A stretch of 64,000 nt of DNA, taken from positions 77,060 through 141,059 of the forward strand of contig NW_003205123.1 of the NCBI RefSeq assembly GCF_000006405.1, written 5' to 3'. The notes below the pieces were generated by a model. That model was not told where the DNA came from and did not search any database. It saw only the letters and a program-made list of their open reading frames with translations. Below are positions 52,165 to 64,000 of this stretch, in pieces (positions within the stretch are counted from its first letter, which is position 1; every line of letters begins with the position of its first letter). Position numbers and translations under genes: made by a program. This stretch comes from Perkinsus marinus ATCC 50983. Lineage: Eukaryota; Perkinsozoa; Perkinsida; Perkinsidae.

Positions 52165-52951
52165 TCACGCGGCGGCACCATCGCCACCATCCTGATCAGA
52201 TGTCCAAAGAGTAAGATTGTCTCTGAGGAGCTGCATAATAAGAGTTGAGTCCTTGTAACTTTCCTCACTAACATTATCGAGCTCAGCGATGGCGTCCTCG
52301 AATGCCGTTCTCGCCATCTTACAGGCCTCATCAGGCTGATTCAAAACCTCATAATAGAAAACAGAGAAGTTGAGGGCGAGGCCGAGTCTGATAGGATGAG
52401 TTACCAACAAGTCGGACTGGGCAGTGGCGGAGGCGTCCTTATAGGCCTGATGGGCGTTCTCAGCAGCCTTGCTCTTGCCCTCGCCCGAGTTGAATTCAGC
52501 AATGTAGCGATAGTAGTCACCCTTCATCTTATAATAGAACACCTTGGACTCTCCAGTCTGTGAGCTAGGAATAAGGTACTTGTCCAGCAGCTGGAGTATG
52601 GCATCACAAATCTCCTGGAGCTCGGCTTCAACCTTCTCTCTGTAGCCCTTAGCAATCTCCGCATTAGAGTCTTTACCTTTGGAGGACTCCTTCTGCTCAA
52701 CCGAAGAGATGATGCGCCAAGAAGCACGTCGAGAACCAACCGCATTCTTGTAGGCAACAGACAACAGGTTGCGCTCCTGAAGGAAGAACAGATGAGCCAC
52801 GCAAGGCAGCGACGCACGGCAAACTCACCTCGACGGTCAACTCGCTACCGCTCTCCGCGACCACTTTCATATAATCGGCCATCTCATCGTAACGCTCAGC
52901 TTGTTCGGCCAACTTGGCGAAGTAAACGTTCTTCTCACGCTCTTCGGACAT
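52165..52951 (-). CDS. 14-3-3 protein, tandem copy 1
   Basis: Dimeric phosphoserine/phosphothreonine-binding adaptor. Exons 52951-52829 and 52776-52165 around a 52-nt intron; 244 aa. N-terminal dimer helix [20 protein letters not shown], signature [20 protein letters not shown], phosphopeptide-binding Lys/Arg/Tyr positions in [14 protein letters not shown], and signature 2 [18 protein letters not shown]. The acidic tail is GGDGAAA. The intron position after TVE is the same in all three copies, so they descend by tandem duplication. Confidence 0.96.
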
Positions 52952-53607
52952 TACTAGAGTGAATTAAATCAACACCGAGTGGAGCTGCGAACCACGCTCA
53001 TATTGAATGCTCAGATTCGCACATCACTGCGCATTGCAACTAGGAGTGCCGAGTGATGAGGATAACGCATCGCTGCGTTCCGAAAATGCGATTTGAAACG
53101 GCGGGAATCTTACACGATCTCGCGCGCCACCAATAAAATCCAAGACCGCATGTCTTACTGATGGTGAGTCACCATTGATGACTGGCATTCGGTACAGCAA
53201 TACACACTGGATTCTATGTACAACGAGAACTGCCGGACACCAGCAAGGAAGAAAATAGTGTCTCTCATCACAAAGAGCAGTGTCTCACGGATATCGAGTA
53301 ACATCCGAGTCACGTCTAAACATGTTGAGTTGTATGTCACTATTCGATACTCGGTAGCTCTATGCACCTTATCGTGACAGGTGGCCGCCCAAGGCAATGA
53401 CAGTCGATAGAGGAGATGTATATTCGCTTTACGATAGCCAACCCGTTCGTTGCGCTTCCGACATCCAACTAGGCACACTCAACACTCAACTTGATAGATA
53501 TCAGATAAACCAGCTTCTCTCCACGTCAATAATTAGTCAAACAGCAGCGCAAGGTTATGGATGATAGCCGCCACTTGAAGCCCTCGACAGCTCGTCGACA
53601 ATCTGCT
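52952..53607. other. Spacer between 14-3-3 copies 1 and 2
   Basis: No exon seen. It must hold the promoter of copy 1 and the 3' end of copy 2. Confidence 0.5.
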
Positions 53608-54491
53608 CTACTGCGCAGCATCGGCTGCACCATCCTGATCAGATGTCCAAAGAGTGAGATTGTCTCTAAGGAGCTGCATAATAAGAGTTGAGTCCTTGTA
53701 ACTATCCTCACTGACATTATCGAGCTCAGCGATGGCGTCCTCGAATGCCGTTCTCGCCATCTTACAGGCCTCATCAGGCTGATTCAAAACCTCATAATAG
53801 AAAACTGAGAAGTTGAGGGCGAGGCCGAGTCTGATGGGATGAGTTACAGGCAGATCAGACTGAGCAATAGCCGTGGCGTCTTTATATGCCTGAAAAGCAG
53901 CTTCAGAAGCCTTGCTCTTTTCTTCGCCTGAATTGAATTCAGCAATATAGCGATTGTAGTCTCCTTTCATCTTATAATAAAACACCTTCGACTCTCCAGT
54001 CTGTGAGTGGGGTATCAGGCTCTTCTCCAATAACGCGAGAACACTGTCGCAAATACCCTGCAGCTCTGTTTCAACCTTCTCCTTGAAGAACTTGGCGATC
54101 TCAGCATTGGTCGTGTTGCCCTTGGAGGTCTCCTTCTGCTCGACAGAGGAGACAATCCTCCAGGAGGCCCGTCGAGAGCCAACAGCATTCTTGTAGGCGA
54201 CCGACAACAAGTTGCGTTCCTGAAATAAAGTCAATAGCACACTAACAGGCTATGCGGCGTGTCTGAGAGACATTTTCATCCATGGGATCATGAGTAGCAG
54301 AAAATTGTGAAGCATTTCAATGCGAGTGCGCGACAAGAACTGTGGGGACAGCAGACTTGGTGTCTTACTTCGACGCTCAACTCCACATTTGTCTCGGCCA
54401 CGGCCTTCATGAACGATGCCATCTCGTCATAACGCTCAGCCTGCTCGGCGAGCTTAGAGAGATACACGTTTTTCTCACGTTCGTCAGCCAT
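53608..54491 (-). CDS. 14-3-3 protein, tandem copy 2
   Basis: Exons 54491-54369 and 54219-53608 around a 149-nt intron; 244 aa. Starts [20 protein letters not shown] and keeps [19 protein letters not shown] and [18 protein letters not shown]. Differs from copy 1 chiefly in the middle loop ([21 protein letters not shown] with Asn for Tyr) and the tail (AADAAQ). The Tyr-to-Asn change is next to the phosphopeptide groove and may alter client choice (inference). Confidence 0.96.
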
Positions 54492-55562
54492 TATGAATAG
54501 GATAGGATGTAGATGTTGGCGGTAGTGGACACGCGCAATCCTCGTGGGCTCGCGTATAACTCTTGATAAATTGTAAGATTTCGAGAGGCGGATCGGCCGT
54601 GTGCAATATGAAGACGGAAGAATTTTTTCAAGGGGTAACCGGATCATCCTCACTGGTGCCAGCGCTTGATCGTGGCGTGGGTGCCGCTGGCTAGGAATGG
54701 TCAGATCGTCGAAACTGGGACGGCTGGGATTGTCATCACCGAGTGATGATGACTCGTGCATCCCTTCTCCGAGTGTGACCGAGAACAACTCGACGGCATG
54801 AGTCCTCCCTTTTTTCAAGTGCGGCCTTACTCCATAGTGCCGACTAATCATTTGTAGCCCTGTGCATGTCATCGACTCTCATATGAGGGGGCGATTTGTA
54901 CGATCATCGTACTACGATGTGTGATTTTTCGACACCATAAACGGCACAATTGACTCTTGAACTTTACCACTTGTGAAATTGATCCTACATTCTTTCTGTT
55001 GTCTTCGTTACTACGGGGAGCTAGTATCGAGCTTTTTCCCCAGCATACAAGTATTGTATGAAAGTTTCCATAGACTTTTTCCCCGAGAATCACTGTTCCA
55101 GTTAATGGGGTTAGGAATAAAATTCACCATGATTCGACCATGTTCCACTTGACAACGCAAAACTTACTCAACTCTCTAGCACTATGATTTACTAAACAAC
55201 ACGAGACTCACTTCTGCTTTGTTAAAGCATTTCTCATATGATGTAATCGGTACAGCAGCTACTACTATCATTCAAGAGCGAATACCCCATACACAACGAG
55301 GATTACACTCACCTGGCGAATGAAGGCAGCGACACAGAAAGTTGTATTGCGATTATGAGTACCGGATAATCTGTATATGATAGCACCACTCTAGCTCATT
55401 CATCAATTATCAACTGTAGTAATGGTAGTGCTAGAAACACCCATCCAAGGTGGTGATAGAAAAAGGAGCTTGAAGTGTACACTAGAACTCGCCTGATCAC
55501 GAGGAACATGCGAGATTCACAACCCTCCCACCAGTAAAGAGAGAGCGCCTCTATAAGAGGAA
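54492..55562. other. Spacer between 14-3-3 copies 2 and 3
   Basis: No exon seen. Minus-strand open frames here (up to 54872) are continuations of reading frames without conserved content. Confidence 0.5.
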
Positions 55563-56391
55563 TTACTGGGCACCACCCTCAGCAGCACCATCTTGATCGG
55601 ATGTCCAAAGAGTCAGATTGTCTCTGAGCAGCTGCATGATGAGGGTAGAATCCTTGTAGCTATCCTCACTAACATTATCGAGCTCAGCGATGGCGTCCTC
55701 GAATGCCTTGCGAGCCATCTTGCAAGCCTCTTCGGGCTGGTTTAAGACCTCATAGTAAAATACAGAGTAGTTGAGAGCAAGGCCCAGACGGATAGGGTGG
55801 GTAACTTGCAACTCAGACTGAGCGATGTTGGTCGCATCCTTGTAAGCCTGGTCGGCGTTATTGGCGGCCTTATCTCTCTTCTCACCAGTGCTGAATTCAG
55901 CGATGTAGCGATAGTAATCACCCTTCATCTTGTAGTAGAAGACCTTGGACTCGCCGGTCTGGGAATGAGGAATGAGAGACTTGTCAAGAAGATCAAGAAT
56001 AGCATCGCAGATTGTCTGGAGCTCAGCCTCAATCTTCTCTCTGTAGCCCTTAGCGATCTCAGCATTGGTCGTGTTGCCCTTAGAGGTCTCCTTCTGCTCA
56101 ACAGATGAGACGATCCTCCAGGAGGCACGTCGAGAGCCAACAGCATTCTTGTAGGCGACCGACAACAAGTTGCGTTCCTACATAAGAGAAGATATAAAAT
56201 AACAATAGCGCTCAGACACCCGACCACATTCTCCTCGCCACTTTGCTAGCCATTTTAACCCCTCTTACCTCAACACTGAGCTCTCCTTTTTCCTCAGCCA
56301 CGGCCTTCATGTACGAGGCCATCTCGTCATAACGCTCAGCCTGCTCGGCCAGCTTGGAAAGGTAAACATTCTTCTCACACTCGTTCGCCAT
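55563..56391 (-). CDS. 14-3-3 protein, tandem copy 3
   Basis: Exons 56391-56269 and 56177-55563 around a 91-nt intron; 245 aa. Starts [20 protein letters not shown], with Cys where the other copies have Arg, and carries both 14-3-3 signatures and an intact DYYRYIAEF. Tail AAEGGAQ. It shares the TTNAEIAK segment with copy 2 and the GYREK segment with copy 1, consistent with unequal exchange between copies (inference). Confidence 0.96.
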
Positions 56392-56954
56392 TTTAGGTTC
56401 ACTAAGACAGTAATCTGATAATAGCCTTACGCCAGAGAGCTGTTGCGAGAGAACTGCAAGTGACCCAAGATTTCAAGATTCCGAGTCAAGCACTATGTTC
56501 ATCAAGCTCAAACGACGTAAATCGTAGAATTTATGTGCTAATTTGATTGCTTCATTTCCTAACACTACTACTCACTCATCTGGAAGACCGGAAATATGCT
56601 GAATACACTGTCAGGGAACTGTACGCCTAGCGCTTCAGATTGTGTCCTGGAAGCTGTCTTCACTGGCACAAATGAATGTCCCCGAAAGATTCTTATGATC
56701 ATTTTGCTCGTTGCTCCAGGCTTGCAAGTGCTCTTGATGATGAAGTCTTCCTCTGTGCCACTAAAGTTAAATTTGTTCTGCTGTAATCACAAGGACTCGA
56801 AGAGCTCTGTCGCGTTATGTCGTCGAGGATGGCGTAACGTGACATACCTCTCCTAGGAACAGGAAATTCCATGCGCTACGATGCATGTAGCGGTTTCACA
56901 CTGGAAGATGAACAACCAATGGCAGCTTTGCCTCTCTCTGGCGTGGATATGCCT

Positions 56955-57170
56955 TCTTTTGGGGTCAGTATGCCTCGTTTTGGGGTCGGTATGCCTCGTT
57001 TCGGGGTCAGTATGCCTCGTTTTGGGGTCAGTATGCCTCGTATTGGGTTCAGTATGCCTCGTTTCGGGGTCAGTATGCCTCGTTTTGGGGTCAGTATGCC
57101 TCGTATTGGGGTCAGTATGCCTCGTTTTGGGGTCAGTATGCCTCGTTTTGGGGTCAGTGTACCTCGGCTT
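56955..57170. repeat. 21-bp minisatellite 1
   Basis: About ten units of GTATGCCTCGTTTTGGGGTCA with single-base variants (ATTGGG, TTCGGG). Read on the plus strand a unit would code MPRFGVS. Confidence 0.93.
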
Positions 57171-57349
57171 GGGCGGATGTGGCTTATTTCAGGATGAGTT
57201 GGCCTTGTTCTAGGACGGATATTTTCCCCCAAGGCGGCTATGCCTTAAAGCAGGTAGCCTGCGCAACAAACCATTAATGTTACCTTCCTCGTCGTTCTTA
57301 TGACAGTAGCCTTATTGCCTGAATGATGGACCACGGTCGGATATGACGC

Positions 57350-57500
57350 GAGCTGGGGCAGGTATGCCGCGTGCTGGGGCGAGTATACCGCGTCCTGGGG
57401 CAGGTATGCCGCGTGCTGGGGCGGGTATGCCGCGTGCTGGGGCGGGTATGCCGCGTGCTGGGGCGGGTATACCGCGTCCTGGGGCGGGTATGCCACATCC
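57350..57500. repeat. 21-bp minisatellite 2, related to minisatellite 1
   Basis: About seven units of GTATGCCGCGTGCTGGGGCGG with variants (ACCGCGTCC, GGGGCAG). It has the same period as minisatellite 1 and 15 of 21 positions agree with its unit. Confidence 0.92.
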
Positions 57501-57607
57501 TGTCCTATATTCATTGTTTACTGGATCTTGTTGTTTTCAACACAATATAATTACAAACCTGCATTTGCTTGGTAATGGTGCATCCAGTGCATAGTATTAA
57601 CAGAAGA

Positions 57608-58965
57608 TTAGATATCGGGTGGTCGTCGATGTGACATGCCGAACATAGGAAAGGAGGGCTTCGCCGATTCTTCCCTCCGTAACCGTTTTGCTGCAGCCAT
57701 GGACTCTTCCCGTTGTCGTTCGACACAGCTATCATCCCACTCGTCCACCCATTTTCGTTTGAGGCTGCCTGAATAAAAGGTTACATATCACATTAATTGT
57801 ATACGGATGGACGATCGATACCGACCTTTATCGCGAGCCCTCTTGACTCCTCTCTGCAACAGACGCAGCATCTTCCATCTCGCCTCCCCAAACACAGCAT
57901 GTAGATCATCGGATCCTTCCAAAGTCTTTTCGACCACCGGTAGTGTTCGAGACTATTACAAGAAACATCAAGAGGAATGAGGTCGGAAGCGACAGTACTG
58001 GTTGGCCTCGGCCTTTTTCGGCCTGCATTGCTCGTAGCACTCCTTGCCGAGTCGGTTCCAGTGAGAAAGCTCCCATCTTCTTCCCATCATATGCCGCTTG
58101 TAGCCGGAAGAAGTATCTTTCAGTATCTTTCTTTTATACACCACCGAATTCGCAGCGACCCATGCTACTCTTTAATTTCGCCAATGGCGACATCACGGCT
58201 CCAGGGGTAAGGCATGGCGAGACTCTCTCGCCTCAGTATGTCTTGGATATCTCGCTCCTTTTTACCTACCGAAATCGAACATTCATTCACAACATTTTAG
58301 GAAGATCTTTCATTACCCCGAAATATGGGAAGCGTCGGGCGCGATTCTATCGACACTCCTTTGGATTGCGATAGCTTCTGTCGTAAGAATACTGGGTTCT
58401 TCGACTCCTTTACTGCTTCTACTTCAGAAGTATTGGCCACCCGTATTGCCTGCCGCTAATCAGGTCCCAGCAAGGTATGTCCTCCAGGCGGGTCACCTTC
58501 CTGATCTTCTTCCGTGTATTGTTCTCTCCCATGATCCTTACCATAGCAGCGATCCGGGGCTCTTTCACCAGAGATGACACGGACGCAGAAGCGTTACACT
58601 CCGGACATGTTTGAGAGACAAGCTCAAGGTGACGGCGGATGCTGAGCGATGAAACGGAACGGTAGAGTAAATACAGAAGGCAACTCCATACCAAGCACTG
58701 CAGAAGACATGAGAGCACTTGGCCATCATTGGAGCATCGAGAAAGCCTTTACAAACGGGACAACGTAACTGCGAACAAACTCATCATGCGATTGAAACCG
58801 GCAGACCACCTTCCGGCTGAACGTATCTCTTTTAAACTAGGTTGAGCGAACACCGTTGGACATTACCTGTGACTCCATCTCTTTAAACGCAGCCAATAAA
58901 CCGGAGTTTTCTCCTCCTCTCAGAGCCGCTGGCCCTTCTCCCACACTCCTGGATATTATTATCAT
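57608..58965 (-). CDS. RAD18-like RING-finger protein
   Basis: Probable E3 ubiquitin ligase. Firm exons: 58965-58867, 58768-58692, 58641-58542, then after an unresolved middle, about 58130-57999, 57952-57826 and 57768-57608. The RING reads LRCPVCKGFLDAPMMAKCSH, VFCSACIRRHLELVSQ, TCPECNASASV: spacing C-x2-C-x11-C-x-H-x2-C-x2-C-x11-C-x2-C, preceded by AAFKEMESQ, the arrangement of RAD18 (LKxxE...LRCPIC). RAD18 ubiquitinates PCNA in DNA-damage tolerance. The C-terminal part has a helical block (RYFFRLQAAYDGKKMGAF) and a basic tail (LKRKWVDEWDD, AAAKRLRREESAK). A SAP or UBZ domain was not recognised, so the RAD18 call rests on the RING and its flank; another RING ligase is possible. Confidence 0.7.
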
Positions 58966-59966
58966 GGACACATTCACGTTGCCCTCACTGTATCACTTCC
59001 TTGCACGAGGAGGGGTTGCTTGCCCCAACTTCAATGGACTCGTATTGACTGCCACGTTCCTGTTCTGGCGCGGGGTCGGAGCTGTCTTTACTCTTCCGGA
59101 CTGTCCTCCACGCTGCCTTTGCGGCGTCGACAATATCCTATAACACACCAAATGGTGACTTCCACTATTACTGCCCTTCATCATTACCTCCCCGATGTAG
59201 AGCTGATCTCTTCTACTTTCCTTTCCTCAAGGCGAGCACTTCTTCGAGGGGCCGGCGCTCTGAGATTCAACAATTAGTTATATTCAGCAAGACTAACTCA
59301 ACCCACCCCATTTGCGCATCGCAAACGTGATGGCTCGGTGAATTGGTATCAGAACACAGATCAACCACTTCCGAAGTGTCACTGGTTCTTCTTCCCACTA
59401 GTCGCCCCGATGCAGTCATGGCCAACCTAGATGATGGGAAGTCCTCTCCTACCAGTTGAGTGGGACTAGAACTCAACATAGCCGCAATACAAAAGATATC
59501 TTTACATTGACAAGTAGAATGTATGATGGTCACCGCCAGTAGTAGTAGCAGCAGCAGGAGGAGGAGGGGAATAGTACAGAAGGCAAATGAGAGGTGGGAG
59601 AAGAAGGGCGGAGACGCGAGCAAAACAAGGATGATGCTAATGATGACGAAAACAGAAGAGGTCGCGGTTGAACAAGTCAATTGACGACACTCGTACCAAT
59701 CTTACCGGTAGACACACACACTCGACGATCGAGAAGAGAAAACGCATTGCCTTTCCATCGGCACATTTCATCATCATTATTATTGCAGACCCTCACACGG
59801 CAGTCTGCTGTATACAGAAACTTATGCCCTCAATAAAAAGTAATGTATTGAGCGAGAGCAAGGTACACCATTAACGTGTTGAAGCAACGCATCTCCATAA
59901 TAGCTCACCTGAACATAAATCCACCATGACTAACAAAGTCATCATCTATATGTCTTACTTCTACTC
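58966..59966. other. Intergenic region RAD18-like to B56
   Basis: No exon with recognisable content. Short GTA/GCA triplet runs occur at about 59535-59560 on the plus strand. A plus-strand frame 58856-59143 overlaps RAD18-like exon 1 and is not supported. Confidence 0.5.
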
Positions 59967-62503
<2,537 letters not shown>

Positions 62504-62970
62504 AGCAACTAATACCACTAACAACTATCAAGTCTCAACAACTCGGGTCTGCCGAACAACGCAAAATTATAAAACGTGCAAGTCCTGCAACACTTCGCTC
62601 CGCTAGCACATGCGTTGTGAAGAGTCAGCAAAGCGCTCCACACCAAGACCGACGCAAGATCGTTGAGGTCGACGATTCCCCGAATCCACTAGACTCAATC
62701 CGGTAGACATAGAGCAAATAATTACCGAATCTTAGTTTTTGTGTTTATCGTAGCAACTACTGGAGTGTATCTTACCGTTACTGAGCAAAATGATTAATGG
62801 GCGAGCGATAATCAGAACTGCGCTGAGCAGATGATTAATGGGCGAGCGATAATCAGAACTGCTCACACTGGGGGGCCCAGCGACAAAGTGAATTAACGAG
62901 CTACTAATTTATATACGATATTGCAGAAGGAAGATAGAAGATGTCAGCAAACTCTTGAGATAGTAAACGA
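62504..62970. other. Intergenic region B56 to retroelement
   Basis: Holds the B56 promoter, one dispersed motif copy at 62593-62604 and a 42-bp tandem duplication at 62781-62864. The right part may be the 3' LTR side of the retroelement, but no LTR border can be recognised. Confidence 0.5.
62781..62864. repeat. 42-bp direct tandem repeat, two copies
   Basis: Two adjacent units starting CTGAGCA(A/G)ATGATTAATG and ending AATCAGAACTGC, differing at one base. Confidence 0.9.
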
Positions 62971-64000
62971 TCAATCATCATGATCACCTTCAGCTGCAAT
63001 CATCCTCAGGGTAGCCCTAGTGATCCGACGTACCACCGTTAGAGAAGAGCGTAGGTCAATTACTGTCGGTGAAGTGTGGTCGAGATAGGAATCATTAGCC
63101 AAGTACTCTTCGCCATTGCGCACGGGTAGACCATCGGACCTTCGACAGTAGGGAGCGATGACGATGATGGGTATTTCCTCATCTAAACTGAGCAATCGGC
63201 CAAAATACCATCGACCAGCATCTTGAGGTTTGTCTCCCAAGGTGTCGTTAACGGGCACGTAGAATGCGACAACATCCATACCGATGTGGAGACTTCCAAG
63301 GCCAGACGAACGAGGCCGAGAAGTTGCCGAGGTCGTCGGATTGGCAACGGAACCCACGTCACCAGTCGCTCCTCCCACATGATCTGAGGTACCCACGTCC
63401 ACAACAGCATCCTGCAAGGCCATCATGGGGTCTTCGCTGAAGGAAGGTTCTCGGCGTATCGGCGGAGAGTCTTCAACAGCAGGGAAGGAAGCAGCGTGAT
63501 GCCGTCGAGCCGGTGGAGAGTCTTCATCAGCGGATAGATCACGAACCGATGGAGAGTCTTCCTCAATAGGACGACCACGAACGGATGGAGAGTCCTCACC
63601 AGTAGAGAGACCATGAGCCGTGCTGTTCTGGGCAGTTGCGGGAGCAGTCTTGCAGTTGTCCCGCGCACAAAGAAGCTCTGTACCGCGATCGTCGATGACA
63701 GTAATGATCGTGCTCCCAGGAGATGCCGAAATCACCTCGAAGGGACCCTTCCATCTGAACGACAGCTTAGTTCTGGGATGACCCCAGACGTAGACCCAAT
63801 CACCCGGAGAGAGGTTCAAAGGTGGAACTCTAGTAGCCATTGTCGATCGGACCCGCTCACGAAGGTCCAGCCAGACCTGACGATACTGTTGCCAGCGTGA
63901 CACCTTGACATTTTGGATATCAGTCAGAATGTCCAACGATACAGCAGACGTGACTGAAGGCAGTCCTTGGTAGACTTGGTGAGCAGCTGAGTCATCGATC
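62971..64000 (-). mobile_element. LTR-retrotransposon polyprotein, integrase C-terminus (partial)
   Basis: The frame is open from the window's right edge to the stop at 62971-62973, so the element continues beyond the window. LSPGDWVYVWGHPRTKLSFR followed by WKGPFEVISASPGST is the GPY/F module at the end of Ty3/gypsy-type integrases; upstream WQQYRQVWLDLRERVR fits the integrase-GPY linker. The rest is a long variable tail with four EDSP-x-x-R type repeats (EDSPSVRGRP, EDSPSVRDLS, EDSPPARRHH, EDSPPIRREP) and a folded-looking end (MDVVAFYVPVNDTLG, GRWYFGRLLSLDEE) that resembles a chromo/SH3-like binding module (inference). No frameshift or stop in the visible part, so it may be young. Confidence 0.8.

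Larger units (their letters stand above)
56392..57607. other. Intergenic region with two minisatellites
   Basis: Contains the arrays at 56955-57170 and 57350-57500. Both strands are open through the arrays in several frames, an effect of the 21-bp period; no real gene is supported. Confidence 0.6.

Noticed and set aside
56871-57594. Repeat proteins MPRFGVS and MPRAGAG (and their antisense forms)
   Set aside because: 21-bp minisatellites without start context, domains or codon bias; open in several frames on both strands.

Overview
The window is nuclear DNA of an intron-dense unicellular eukaryote. The gene set points to an alveolate, most likely a perkinsid such as Perkinsus (inference, not proven): nearly every gene is cut by GT-AG introns of 40-55 nt, there is a tRip/p43-like tRNA-binding protein with a GST-like domain fused to an EMAPII domain as known in Apicomplexa, and genes lie in long same-strand blocks. 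Because of the introns, most coding regions had to be assembled exon by exon; wherever possible the splice phases and family motifs were used to decide exon borders.

Layout. Plus-strand block 1-6448: 3' end of an unknown gene, ribosomal protein L14, protein phosphatase 1, a calmodulin-like EF-hand protein. Minus-strand block 29000-7458 (read right to left): a Gln-rich repeat protein and a cyclic-nucleotide phosphodiesterase (PDE), both present twice through a 5-kb tandem duplication, then an unrecognised 603-aa protein, a double PC4-domain protein, an MMPL/RND-type membrane protein crossed by an assembly gap, and a Mei2-like RNA-binding protein. Plus-strand block 30466-47120: a methyltransferase-like protein, transketolase, the tRip-like protein, a secreted cysteine-repeat protein, seryl-tRNA synthetase and a multi-domain protein disulfide isomerase. 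Minus-strand block 64000-47603: the end of an LTR-retrotransposon polyprotein, PP2A B56 subunit, a RAD18-like RING protein, two minisatellites, three tandem 14-3-3 genes, an unresolved stretch with a second gap, and a TauE/SafE-family transporter.

The genes are mostly housekeeping: translation (L14, SerRS, tRip-like), signalling by reversible phosphorylation (PP1, B56/PP2A, 14-3-3), Ca2+ and cyclic nucleotides (EF-hand, PDE), ER folding (PDI), central carbon metabolism (transketolase), and nuclear functions (PC4, RAD18-like). The unusual content lies in the duplication and in the introns: a dispersed 12-bp motif, a 100-170 bp repeat family found in introns of four unrelated genes, one intron sequence shared between L14 and SerRS, tRNA 3'-half-like fragments and (GTA)n arrays that begin at 5' splice sites. 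Together these suggest that introns here have been seeded or invaded by small repeated sequences.
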